DNA of 51,383 nucleotides from Thermocrispum municipale DSM 44069. Lineage in GTDB: Bacteria > Actinomycetota > Actinomycetes > Mycobacteriales > Pseudonocardiaceae. The stretch is taken from positions 1 to 51,383 of the forward strand of contig NZ_ATYT01000019.1 in the NCBI RefSeq assembly GCF_000427825.1, written 5' to 3'. The notes under the pieces were generated by a model. The model did no database searches. It had not been told where the DNA came from and saw only the letters and a list, made by a program, of their open reading frames with translations. Position numbers and translations under genes: made by a program. Positions 1 through 7,264 of the stretch are shown here, one piece after another. Numbering within the stretch: position 1 is the first letter of the stretch; each line of letters begins with the position of its first letter.

Positions 1-282
1 TTCATCGCCTCTCGCCCCGAGCTGCTCCACATCCGCACCCGGCGTCGCTCACCCGGCCAGAACGGCGTGCGGGAACGGGCATTCGGATCGCTGAAGTACG
101 AGCACCTCTACCGGATGGAGATCGACGACGGGCAGACCCTCGCCGCCGAGGCCGAGCGCTACCGGCACGTGTTCAACCACATCCGCCCCCACGAGGCACT
201 CGGCATGCAACGACCGATCGAGATCCACCAGCAAGATCAACAAGCACAACTTTCATCCAAGAAAACTGAGCCAGATTCTTGA
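1..282 (+). CDS. Transposase C-terminal part (DDE integrase core), cut by window edge
   Basis: The frame is open from the first base to a TGA at 280-282. It reads as the C-terminal part of an rve/DDE integrase-core transposase of the IS3/IS481 type: a SPGQNGVRERAFGSLKYE stretch, then an FNHIRPHEALG signature that carries the last catalytic Glu region and the conserved proline-histidine. The catalytic Asp residues would lie left of the window. The first in-frame GTG is at 67, but the homology starts before it, so this is a truncated view and not a 71-residue gene. The short CCAGATTCTTGAC around the stop could belong to the terminal inverted repeat; the other end is not visible, so this is only a guess. 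Confidence 0.75.
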   Translation, partial: FIASRPELLHIRTRRRSPGQNGVRERAFGSLKYEHLYRMEIDDGQTLAAEAERYRHVFNHIRPHEALGMQRPIEIHQQDQQAQLSSKKTEPDS

Positions 283-564
283 CGCGGGACAGCGATCGGC
301 GGCGTCTTCCTCTATCTGCGAGAGGACGGGGCGATCCGGGTCCACAACGTCCTCACCGGTGATGTCGCCCAAGCCTACGAACCCGACGGCCAAGGACCGA
401 TCATCGTGCCCACCCACATCACCATCAACGGCGCTGCACTCCTCCTCCAGGAACGACGGCACCTGGTGGCGACGATCGCTGAGTCCCCTCTGAACGAGTC
501 CTCTCCGACGGCCAGCCACGCGGGCATGTCGATCGTGGGCGCTCGGGTCGCACACTCGACTTGA
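283..564 (+). pseudogene. Start-less coding remnant of unknown origin behind the transposase
   Basis: Directly after the transposase stop the same frame stays open for 93 codons to a TGA at 562-564 with no convincing start codon. The translation has alternating hydrophobic residues and looks like a genuine protein tail (for example VHNVLTGDVAQAYEPDGQG and IIVPTHITINGA), ending in a low-complexity stretch. I do not recognise the family. The simplest reading is the 3' end of a gene truncated when the upstream insertion sequence inserted. The end of this remnant touches the CstR-type operators of the next operon. Confidence 0.4.
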
Positions 565-565
565 A

Positions 566-608
566 ATACCCCAGGGGGTATGAGACAGTAAAAATACCCC
601 CAGGGTAT
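566..608. promoter_or_regulatory. Two CstR/CsoR-type operators upstream of the persulfide operon
   Basis: Two close copies of the A/T-flanked C-run/G-run palindrome bound by CsoR/CstR-family repressors are present: ATACCCCAGGGGGTAT at 566-581 and ATACCCCCAGGGTAT at 594-608, with centres about 27 bp apart. They lie between the upstream remnant and the GTG start at 635. A TTGAAA at 561-566 could serve as a -35 element. CstR is the persulfide-sensing branch of the family and classically controls rhodanese, MBL-rhodanese and TauE genes, which is exactly what follows. No csoR/cstR gene is visible in this window, so the repressor must be encoded to the left or elsewhere. Confidence 0.8.
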
Positions 609-634
609 CGATGGCATCGACGGAAGGATGAACA

Positions 635-2044
635 GTGCTTCTCGAACGCATCTACGACGAGGACCTGGCGCAGGCCGGGTACTTCATCGGCTGCCAGGCC
701 AAGGGCGAGGCGGTGGTGATCGACGCGCGCCGCGACATCGCGGACTACCTGGCGCTCGCGGCCAAGCACGGCATGCGGATCGTCGCGGTGACCGAGACCC
801 ACATCCACGCTGACTACCTGTCCGGGACGCGCGAGCTGGCTGCGGCGGTCGGCGCCGAGGTCTACGTCTCCGGCGAGGGCGGCGCGGACTGGCAGTACGG
901 TTTCGACGCCCGGCGTCTGTACGACGGCGACACGATCACGATCGGCAACATCACGATCCAGGCCCGGCACACGCCTGGTCACACTCCTGAGCACCTGGTG
1001 TTCCTGGTCACCGATGGTGCCTTCGCCAGCGAGCCCGGCTACCTCATCTCCGGCGACTTCGTGTTCGCCGGGGACCTGGGCCGCCCCGACCTGCTGGACG
1101 AGGCCGCGGGTGGGGTCGACACGCGCTTCGAGGGCGCGCGGCAACTGTTCAGCAGCTTGCGTGAGGTGTTCCTGACCTTGCCGGATCATGTCCAGGTCCA
1201 CCCGGGGCACGGCTCCGGCAGTGCGTGCGGCAAGGCGCTCGGAGCGCTGCCCTCGACCACGGTCGGCTACGAGCGCGCCCACGCGTGGTGGAGTCGCCAC
1301 CTGGCTGCCGACGACGAGCAGGGGTTCATCGAGGAGCTGCTCGACGGGCAGCCCGACGCGCACGCCTACTTCGCGAGGATGAAGAAGCAGAACCGCGAGG
1401 GTCCCGCCGTGCTGGGCGAGCGCGGCCCGGTGCCAGAGCTGGCCGTAGCGGAGGTGGCGCGGCGGCTGGAGGCCGACGAGATCACCTTCGTCGACACCCG
1501 CCCGCCGGCGCAGGCCCATCAGGGCACCGTTGCCGGCTCGCTCAACATCCCCGACGGCCCCAAGACCGCCACCTACGCCGCCTGGGCCTACGATCCCGAG
1601 ACCGACTCGCGTCCGCTGGTGCTGCTGGCCGAGGACCAGCCCGCCGCCCAGGCGATCGCGGATCGGCTGCTGCGGGTCGGCATCGACCAGACCGCCGGCT
1701 ACGTCACCACCATCGACGGGCTTCCTCGGTTCGTCCCGCCCCTCATCGAGCCGGCCGAGCTGGCAGGTTTCGATGCCGCGCTGCTGCTGGACGTGCGCCA
1801 GCGCGGCGAGTACGCCGCCGGGCACATCCCCGGCGCCACACAGCTCAGCGCCGCGCGCGTGCTCTGGCACCAAGACGAGCTGCCGCGCTCCGGCACGATC
1901 GTGACCTACTGCCAGTCCGGGATGCGGAGCACCGTCGCCGCCAGCGCCCTACGACGCGCCGGGCACGACGTCGTAGAACTCGACGGCAGCTACAACGCCT
2001 GGCGCGCATGGCAGGAGACCACCAGCGAGACCGCGCTGGCCTGA
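635..2044 (+). CDS. MBL-fold persulfide dioxygenase fused to two rhodanese domains (CstB-like)
   Basis: A 469-residue protein. The N-terminal ~240 residues are a metallo-beta-lactamase fold of the ETHE1/persulfide-dioxygenase type, with THIHAD (His56, His58, Asp60), HTPGHTPEH around 112-120, FAGDLGRPDL near 145-154 and VHPGHGSG at 188-195 as iron ligands. Residues ~268-365 form a degenerate rhodanese domain without an active-site Cys. Residues ~372-462 form a second rhodanese domain with Cys426 in YCQSGMRS. This is the CstB-like architecture: oxidation of low-molecular-weight persulfide to sulfite with sulfur transfer by the rhodanese half. The GTG start at 635 is preceded by GGAAGG at 622-627. 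It is the first gene of a four-gene sulfur-stress cassette under CstR-type operators. Confidence 0.9.
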   Translation: MLLERIYDEDLAQAGYFIGCQAKGEAVVIDARRDIADYLALAAKHGMRIVAVTETHIHADYLSGTRELAAAVGAEVYVSGEGGADWQYGFDARRLYDGDTITIGNITIQARHTPGHTPEHLVFLVTDGAFASEPGYLISGDFVFAGDLGRPDLLDEAAGGVDTRFEGARQLFSSLREVFLTLPDHVQVHPGHGSGSACGKALGALPSTTVGYERAHAWWSRHLAADDEQGFIEELLDGQPDAHAYFARMKKQNREGPAVLGERGPVPELAVAEVARRLEADEITFVDTRPPAQAHQGTVAGSLNIPDGPKTATYAAWAYDPETDSRPLVLLAEDQPAAQAIADRLLRVGIDQTAGYVTTIDGLPRFVPPLIEPAELAGFDAALLLDVRQRGEYAAGHIPGATQLSAARVLWHQDELPRSGTIVTYCQSGMRSTVAASALRRAGHDVVELDGSYNAWRAWQETTSETALA

Positions 2045-2144
2045 CGCACAGCAGACCGCTCGCATCCTCCGACGTGCGGTCGGCCCCAGCCCTTTCCGTT
2101 CGCATCTCCGCTGCCCGCGGCCAGACCTGACGAGGAACCACCCC

Positions 2145-2744
2145 ATGACCGATCCCTCCGCCGAGCTCCGAACGCTCACCGCCGAGGAGCTCGCCCAGTG
2201 GCGTCAGCTCCACGACGACCTCACGATCATCGACGTGCGGTCCCCGGCCGAGTTCGAGACCCTCCACATTCACGGCTCGTACAACGTCCCGCTGCCGCTG
2301 CTGACCGAACACGCCTCGGATCTGGCAGAGCGGCTCGGGCACCGCGCGGTACTGGTGTGCCAGTCCGGCAACCGCGCCACCCAGGCCCAGCAGCATCTCG
2401 CTGCCGCCGGTGTGCGGACGGCCAACGTGCTCACCGGCGGCGTGCCCGCCTTCGAGGCCGCTGGCGGCCAGGTGGTCCGCAGCGCAGCTCGCTGGGACAT
2501 CGAGCGCCAGGTGCGGTTCACGGCCGGGCTGATCGTCCTGGTGAGCCTGCTCGTGGCCGAGTTCCTCTGGCCGGAGTCCCGCGTCATCGCGTTCGCGCTC
2601 AGCGCCGGGCTCGTCGTCGCGGCGCTCACCGGCTCCTGCCTGATGGGCCGCATCCTCTCCCGCATGCCCTGGAACAAGGTCACGGCCAGCCCCACCGCAC
2701 GGAGCGCGATCGCATCCATCCCGGTCGCGACCCAGGAACTGTGA
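2145..2744 (+). CDS. Membrane-anchored rhodanese with DUF2892 tail
   Basis: 199 residues. An N-terminal rhodanese domain (about 10-110) carries the catalytic Cys72 in the loop VCQSGNRA. The C-terminal part has two hydrophobic segments (about 124-142 and 147-163) followed by the conserved GSCLMGRILSRMPWN motif of DUF2892. This rhodanese-DUF2892 fusion is common in sulfide/persulfide detoxification operons and would pass sulfane sulfur at the cytoplasmic face of the membrane. It starts 100 bp after the MBL-rhodanese gene and is followed by a TauE exporter, which supports a shared operon. Confidence 0.88.
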   Translation: MTDPSAELRTLTAEELAQWRQLHDDLTIIDVRSPAEFETLHIHGSYNVPLPLLTEHASDLAERLGHRAVLVCQSGNRATQAQQHLAAAGVRTANVLTGGVPAFEAAGGQVVRSAARWDIERQVRFTAGLIVLVSLLVAEFLWPESRVIAFALSAGLVVAALTGSCLMGRILSRMPWNKVTASPTARSAIASIPVATQEL

Positions 2745-2865
2745 TGCCCTTGCGTGCTCCGACGTTCCGACGGCGTTCAACTGCAACGACCCCGCATCTA
2801 GGACCGGCATCGGCACGGTCGGCGTCACGACCCGCAGCACCAACCACGATGCCCGGTGAGCACGA

Positions 2866-3759
2866 GTGAGCGGCACCCTGATCCTCACCCTCGTGCTCGC
2901 CGTGGGTGTCGGGCTCGCGCTAGGGACGCTCGGCGGTGGCGGGTCGATCCTGACCGTCCCGCTGCTCACCTACATCGCGGGCATGCCCCCGAAAGAGGCC
3001 ATCGCGGCCTCGCTGCTGATCGTCGGCGTGACCTCGTTGTCCAGCCTCGTCGTGCACGCCCGGCACCGTCGAGTCCGATGGCGCACCGGGCTCATCTTCG
3101 GCGCCGCTGGCATGGTGGGCGCCTTCGTCGGAGGACTCATCGGAGGCCAGCTCCCCGGTGCCGTGCTGATGGTGGCCTTCGCGATCATGATGATCGCCAC
3201 CGCGATCGCGATGGTCACCAGAAAGCCCAGGCGCGACACTGACCAACCCACCGCCGATGCCGGGACCGAGCGCGCCCACTCGCTGCCGATGCTGCGGACC
3301 ATGCTCGAAGGCATCGTCGTCGGCCTCATCACCGGGATCGTCGGCGCCGGCGGCGGCTTCCTCATCGTCCCCGCCCTCGTGCTGCTGGGCGGCCTCAGCA
3401 TGCCGGTGGCCGTGGGCACCTCACTGCTGGTGATCGCGATGAAGTCCTTCGCCGGACTCGCCGGCTACCTGACCACGGTGACCCTCGACTGGCCCCTCGT
3501 GGCCGCGGTCACTGCGATGGCCGTGCTTGGAGCGCTCCTCGGTGCACGCCTGTCAGGACGCATACCAGCCGACGCCCTCCAGAAGGTCTTCGGCGTCTTC
3601 GTCCTGCTCACCGGAACGCTCGTGCTCGTGATCGAGCTGCCGCCGGCCTGGGCGATCGCCGCCGGAGGCCTCGGACTCATCACGGTGGTCCTCGTCCTCG
3701 TCTGCCGGCTGACCGCTCTCAACTGTCCCTTCGGCCTAGCCCGGCCGACCCCGGGCTGA
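2866..3759 (+). CDS. TauE/SafE family sulfite/sulfonate exporter
   Basis: 297 residues, nearly all hydrophobic with roughly eight transmembrane segments in two halves. Each half begins with a glycine-rich signature (GTLGGGGSILTVPLL near 20-35; GIVGAGGGFLIVPALV near 160-175), the internal repeat typical of TauE/SafE (formerly DUF81). A charged cytoplasmic linker lies near residues 120-145. In this operon it most plausibly exports the sulfite or thiosulfate produced by the persulfide dioxygenase and rhodaneses. The GTG start at 2866 was chosen because the first transmembrane segment begins immediately after it. Confidence 0.88.
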   Translation: MSGTLILTLVLAVGVGLALGTLGGGGSILTVPLLTYIAGMPPKEAIAASLLIVGVTSLSSLVVHARHRRVRWRTGLIFGAAGMVGAFVGGLIGGQLPGAVLMVAFAIMMIATAIAMVTRKPRRDTDQPTADAGTERAHSLPMLRTMLEGIVVGLITGIVGAGGGFLIVPALVLLGGLSMPVAVGTSLLVIAMKSFAGLAGYLTTVTLDWPLVAAVTAMAVLGALLGARLSGRIPADALQKVFGVFVLLTGTLVLVIELPPAWAIAAGGLGLITVVLVLVCRLTALNCPFGLARPTPG

Positions 3760-3813
3760 TCCACTTCGCCTCACAACACACCGTCGCCGACCAGACTCCG
3801 GAGTCCCACCCTC

Positions 3814-4179
3814 ATGACAACCATCGACCTCACCGAAGACGCATTCTCGGCGGCCATCACTGACCATCCCATCGTGCTGGTCGACTTCTGGGCCGCCTGG
3901 TGCGGACCATGCCGCAGCTTCGCCCCCGTCTTCGAGGCCGCGTCCGCCGAGCATCCCGACATCCTGTTCGCCAAGGTCGACACCGAGGCCCAGGCATCCC
4001 TGGCCGCCGCCGCACAGATCACCTCCATCCCTACGCTGATGGGCTTCAAAGACGGCATCCTGGTCTACTCCCAGCCCGGAGCGCTCCCGGCCAAAGCGCT
4101 ACACGAACTGATCGGCAAAATCCGCGACCTAGACATGGACCACGTGCGCGCGCAAATACAGGAGTCGGACCCTCGCTAG
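3814..4179 (+). CDS. Thioredoxin family protein
   Basis: 121 residues with a thioredoxin fold. The redox motif WCGPC (Cys30, Cys33) follows VLVDFWAA, and the cis-proline is Pro73 in TSIPTLMGF. It has no signal peptide, so it acts in the cytoplasm. Its position at the end of the persulfide cassette suggests it reduces persulfidated proteins or regenerates the rhodaneses. The C-terminus carries a short extra helix (HVRAQIQESDPR), slightly beyond the usual ~105-residue length. Confidence 0.9.
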   Translation: MTTIDLTEDAFSAAITDHPIVLVDFWAAWCGPCRSFAPVFEAASAEHPDILFAKVDTEAQASLAAAAQITSIPTLMGFKDGILVYSQPGALPAKALHELIGKIRDLDMDHVRAQIQESDPR

Positions 4180-4257
4180 AACAGGGAGCGCACCATTTCC
4201 GGGCTCAGAGTCGAGACATCTGCCGCCACGCGGACGCGGGCGTCCGAGCCTGCGCCC

Positions 4258-5905
4258 TTGCCGCTATGGGCCGCGATGCCAGTCGCCGGCGTGGCCGGGC
4301 TCGCGATGGATGCGGCGTTCCCCTCACTCGGGTGGTGGCCGCTGGCGTTCGTCTCGGTGACGTTGTCCCTGGTCACTCTCATCGGGCGACGGTCCTGGGG
4401 GGGCGCTGCTGGTCGGGACAGTCTTCGGCGCAGCGTTCTGGTTTCCTCACGTGTCCTGGTCGGCGCAGTTTCTCGGGGAGCATCCGCTGAGCGGGGTCCC
4501 GTGGGTGGCCCTGGCTGGCGCGCTGACGATCTACACGGCTGTGCTGACGGTGCCGATCGTCCTCGCCTACCGATGGCTGCCGCGCCGGCGCGACACCTTC
4601 GCGATGCGGCTGCTGGCGCTGCCGCTGCTGGTAGCGGGAGCCTGGACGATCCGCGAACTCATCATGGGCTCCTGGCCCTACGGTGGATCCCCGTGGGGAC
4701 GGGTGGCGATGAGCCAATCGGAAAGCCCGATCGCTCCGGTCGCGTCATGGGTGGGCGTCTCCGGCCTGGGCTTCCTGATGGTCGCCGTGTGCGCCGCCGC
4801 GATCGAAGCACTCCGTTGGATCGTGCGCGCGCAACAGGCACGCGGTAACGCCACCGAGCACCCGAGAACACCTTTCGCCTCGTGGGCGGCGTCGATCCCC
4901 GCGCTCGGTCTCGCAGCGGTGATGGTCCTGGTGCCGCAGTTCCCGACCAGTCACGCGGGCACCATCCGGGTGGGCGCTGTGCAGGGCAACGGCCCCGCCG
5001 CGTACGTCGATGAGCACGAACCGGGCGCGGTCCTGGAATCTCAGCTCGCCGCTTCCGCCCCTCTCAAAGATGAACAGGTCGACGTCGTGCTGTGGCCCGA
5101 GGGCGGCGTCGACAGTGATCCCCTCGCCGACGAGGCCACCGCTCACGCGCTCAACGATGCAGCCGCCCGATACGATGCGCCGATCCTGCTCAACGCCGCC
5201 GCGGCAGACGGCCACCTCGTCTACAACACTTCCTTCCTCTGGACCTCGAACGGGCCGATGGCCACGCACGCCAAACGCCATCCCGTCCCCTTCGGCGAGT
5301 ACGTGCCCGACCGGTGGTTCTACGGCGCGCTCGTGCCCAGCCTGGTAGACCTCCTTGAACGCGAGTACGCCGCCGGCGTCGACACACCCGCCATCGAGGT
5401 CGACGGCGTAGAGGTGGGACTGGCGATCTGCTTCGACGTGGCATTCGATGACGTCATTCACGAAGGCGCGCACAGCGGTGCCCAGGTGCTCATGTTCCAG
5501 ACGAACAACGCCGACTTCCGCGACACCGATGAAAACCTGCAACAGCTTGCGTTCGCGCGCATGCGCGCCATCGAGACCGGCCGCAGCGTCGTCAACCTCT
5601 CCACCACCGGCACCAGCCAGGTACTCGCCCCGAACGGCGCCACGCTGGCCGCACTAGCCGCGGACGAACCCGGACTCATGATCGCCGACCTTGAGCTCCG
5701 GGACGGGCTCACCGCCGCCGTCATGTTGGCGCAGTCGATCAACACGCTGATCGTCTCAGGCACTCTCGCCGGCTTTCTCGTCCTCGCCTTCCTCCTCCTG
5801 CGAGACCGTGCATCCTCGCGACACCATCGGGTGCTTGACTCCAGCCAACGAAGCAGCATCGGCCTGCACGAGTGCGCCGACGCGCATCGCCGAGAGCGCT
5901 TGTAG
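4258..5905 (+). pseudogene. lnt: Apolipoprotein N-acyltransferase, frameshifted at a G7 run
   Basis: The gene is split over two frames. Frame 1 (from TTG 4258; it is open from 4180 and an earlier start is possible) encodes the first transmembrane helices (MDAAFPSLGWWPLAFVSV) up to RRSWGG. The family then continues in frame 2 (GTVFGAAFWFPHVSWSAQFL) through the membrane region and a C-terminal CN-hydrolase domain with LWPEGG (Glu), a KRHPVPFGEYVP lysine loop and VGLAICFDVAFDD (Cys). The junction is seven Gs at 4397-4403; removing one G restores one frame. This is a one-base indel, either true inactivation or a homopolymer sequencing error. The last ~50 codons run antisense through the 3' end of the methyltransferase gene, so the native C-terminus is probably replaced. 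Role: N-acylation of lipoproteins in the membrane. Confidence 0.85.
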
Positions 5906-6958
5906 CGGAAGAACGCCGTTGCCGAGCGCAGCGATCTGCTGATTAGCCGTGAGTTGATGGATCGGATCAGTGATCCGACCACTGGGGAGACCCATCAACC
6001 ACTCCACGAACTCGGGCGACGGCCGCGGTCCACTAGTCCTGTCTAGCAGCGCTGGCGCGATTCGTCCTGTCACATGCTCCCATCGGGCGATGGCGCGGGC
6101 GTAGCGTCCCCAGCGGCGAAGATGTCCTCGATCAGGAACCACAGCATCTCGGGTTCGCTGCTCTTGCTCTGCAAGCCAGCCGGCCCGTTTAGCGCGAGGT
6201 CGATGATCTGATGCGAGAGCGCGATCGTCCCCCGCCTCGCCCTCACCTGTTCCAGTGACTCGCCGCCACGAGTCGAGTCCGTGGCGAGCAGCGTCCTGAA
6301 CAGTGCCCCGGCTGCGGGCGAGGATGAAGACGCGAAGCCTGGGATGAGGAGCGCCGACAAGGGACGCTGGTAGGCCGATCCACTGCGTGTCATACCGCAG
6401 GTCGGCCAGATCGCCGAGTACGGCGCCGACTGCCCGGAGAGGTCGAGCTGCGAGGTCTCCCAGACCCCACGGGTCGGGTTCCACTTCGCGAAGGGCTGCA
6501 TCGCCGGGGGTTGCGTGGCCGGGATTGCTTTGCGCATCGTCGTCTCCTTCTAGGGGTGCGCGGACGGCGGGTGAGGACAGCAGGCCGCGCACGTTCTCGA
6601 TGACGACGAGCTGGGGTTGCAGCGCGTCGATCGCGGCGGCCATGTACGACCAGAGCCCGGAGCGGGTGCCGGGCGCGAGGCCGGCGCGCTTGCCCACGGT
6701 CGAGACGTCCTGGCAGGGGAAGCCTCCACAGAGAACATCGACCGGCTCGACGGTGCGCCAGTCGATGGTGGTGATGTCGCCCAGATTGGGGGCGTCGGGC
6801 CAGTGGTGGGCGAAGATGCGGGAGACGTGTTCGTTGTTCTCGGAGAACCAGATCGTCTCGCCATCCAAGGCGTGTTCGACGGCGAGGTCGAGACCGCCGT
6901 ACCCGGAGAACAGCGATCCGACTCTGAGCGGGCGAGTCCGGTCGTGTGGGTCGTGCAT
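5756..6958 (-). CDS. Orphan DNA (cytosine-5-)-methyltransferase
   Basis: 400 residues with the ordered C5-MTase motifs: I (VGSLFSGYGGLDLAVE, 13-28, AdoMet site), IV (GGFPCQDVS, catalytic Cys82), VI (ENV, 121-123), VIII (HPRLR, 205-209, a variant of QxRxR) and X (QQIAALGNGVLPLQA, 340-354). A target-recognition region lies between about 215 and 330. No restriction endonuclease is adjacent, so it is a solitary methyltransferase, as often carried by conjugative elements and phages for protection against host restriction. Its last ~50 residues, including the acidic tail EEEGEDEKAGES, are encoded antisense to the end of lnt. The ATG at 6958 starts close before motif I. Target sequence cannot be told from the protein. 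Confidence 0.92.
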   Translation of the reverse strand: MHDPHDRTRPLRVGSLFSGYGGLDLAVEHALDGETIWFSENNEHVSRIFAHHWPDAPNLGDITTIDWRTVEPVDVLCGGFPCQDVSTVGKRAGLAPGTRSGLWSYMAAAIDALQPQLVVIENVRGLLSSPAVRAPLEGDDDAQSNPGHATPGDAALREVEPDPWGLGDLAARPLRAVGAVLGDLADLRYDTQWIGLPASLVGAPHPRLRVFILARSRGTVQDAARHGLDSWRRVTGTGEGEAGDDRALASDHRPRAKRAGWLAEQEQRTRDAVVPDRGHLRRWGRYARAIARWEHVTGRIAPALLDRTSGPRPSPEFVEWLMGLPSGRITDPIHQLTANQQIAALGNGVLPLQALSAMRVGALVQADAASLAGVKHPMVSRGCTVSQEEEGEDEKAGESA

Positions 6959-7264
6959 GAGGGCTCCGGCTGAGGGGTGATCCCCGGTCGGACTTCACGC
7001 ACCACCGGGCTGGTCAGCGACTAGGTGCACGACCTCCCGAACCACGCCGCCATGTCTCGTCGCCGGTGCCATGCCCGCACTCGGCGCACCATCCCGGCGC
7101 GCTTCGGAGTCCGTGACTCAGGCGGCGTCGCTGGTCCTCAGCCGCCGGCTCCCCGAGCCATCACACGTCTTTCAGAAGAGGTTCGACCGTCCCGAGTCGC
7201 ATCGGATGCGACCGGGTTCGCGGGCTCACCTGCCCTCCGAACGGCGGCGGAAGGAGCGGCCCAG
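6959..7264. other. Divergent intergenic region between methyltransferase and relaxase
   Basis: 306 bp without a convincing gene; open frames here lack homology. It separates the divergently transcribed methyltransferase and relaxase genes and must hold both promoters. It contains the GGAAGGAG ribosome site of the relaxase at 7249-7256 and the strong hairpin listed separately at 7191-7216. Confidence 0.5.
7191..7216. repeat. Near-perfect inverted repeat upstream of relaxase (candidate oriT hairpin)
   Basis: GTCGCATC at 7196-7203 and GATGCGAC at 7205-7212 are perfect inverted repeats around a single base. The stem extends by four more pairs (CCCG 7191-7194 with CGGG 7213-7216) across one bulged A. 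It lies about 50 bp before the relaxase start. MobF relaxases usually nick at an oriT next to their own gene, beside such an inverted repeat. An operator or a terminator is also possible. Confidence 0.4.

Noticed and set aside
425-1873. 482-codon open frame on the minus strand
   Set aside because: It is antisense to the MBL-rhodanese gene, has no recognisable motif, and reflects high-GC codon bias.
2745-2865. Small ORF between the rhodanese-DUF2892 and TauE genes
   Set aside because: About 40 codons, Arg/Ser/Thr-rich, no motif and no ribosome site; treated as intergenic.
4380-4460. Programmed ribosomal frameshift in lnt
   Set aside because: The G run alone is not a known slippery heptamer with a downstream pseudoknot that I can see, and Lnt is not known to use frameshifting; an indel is the simpler reading.
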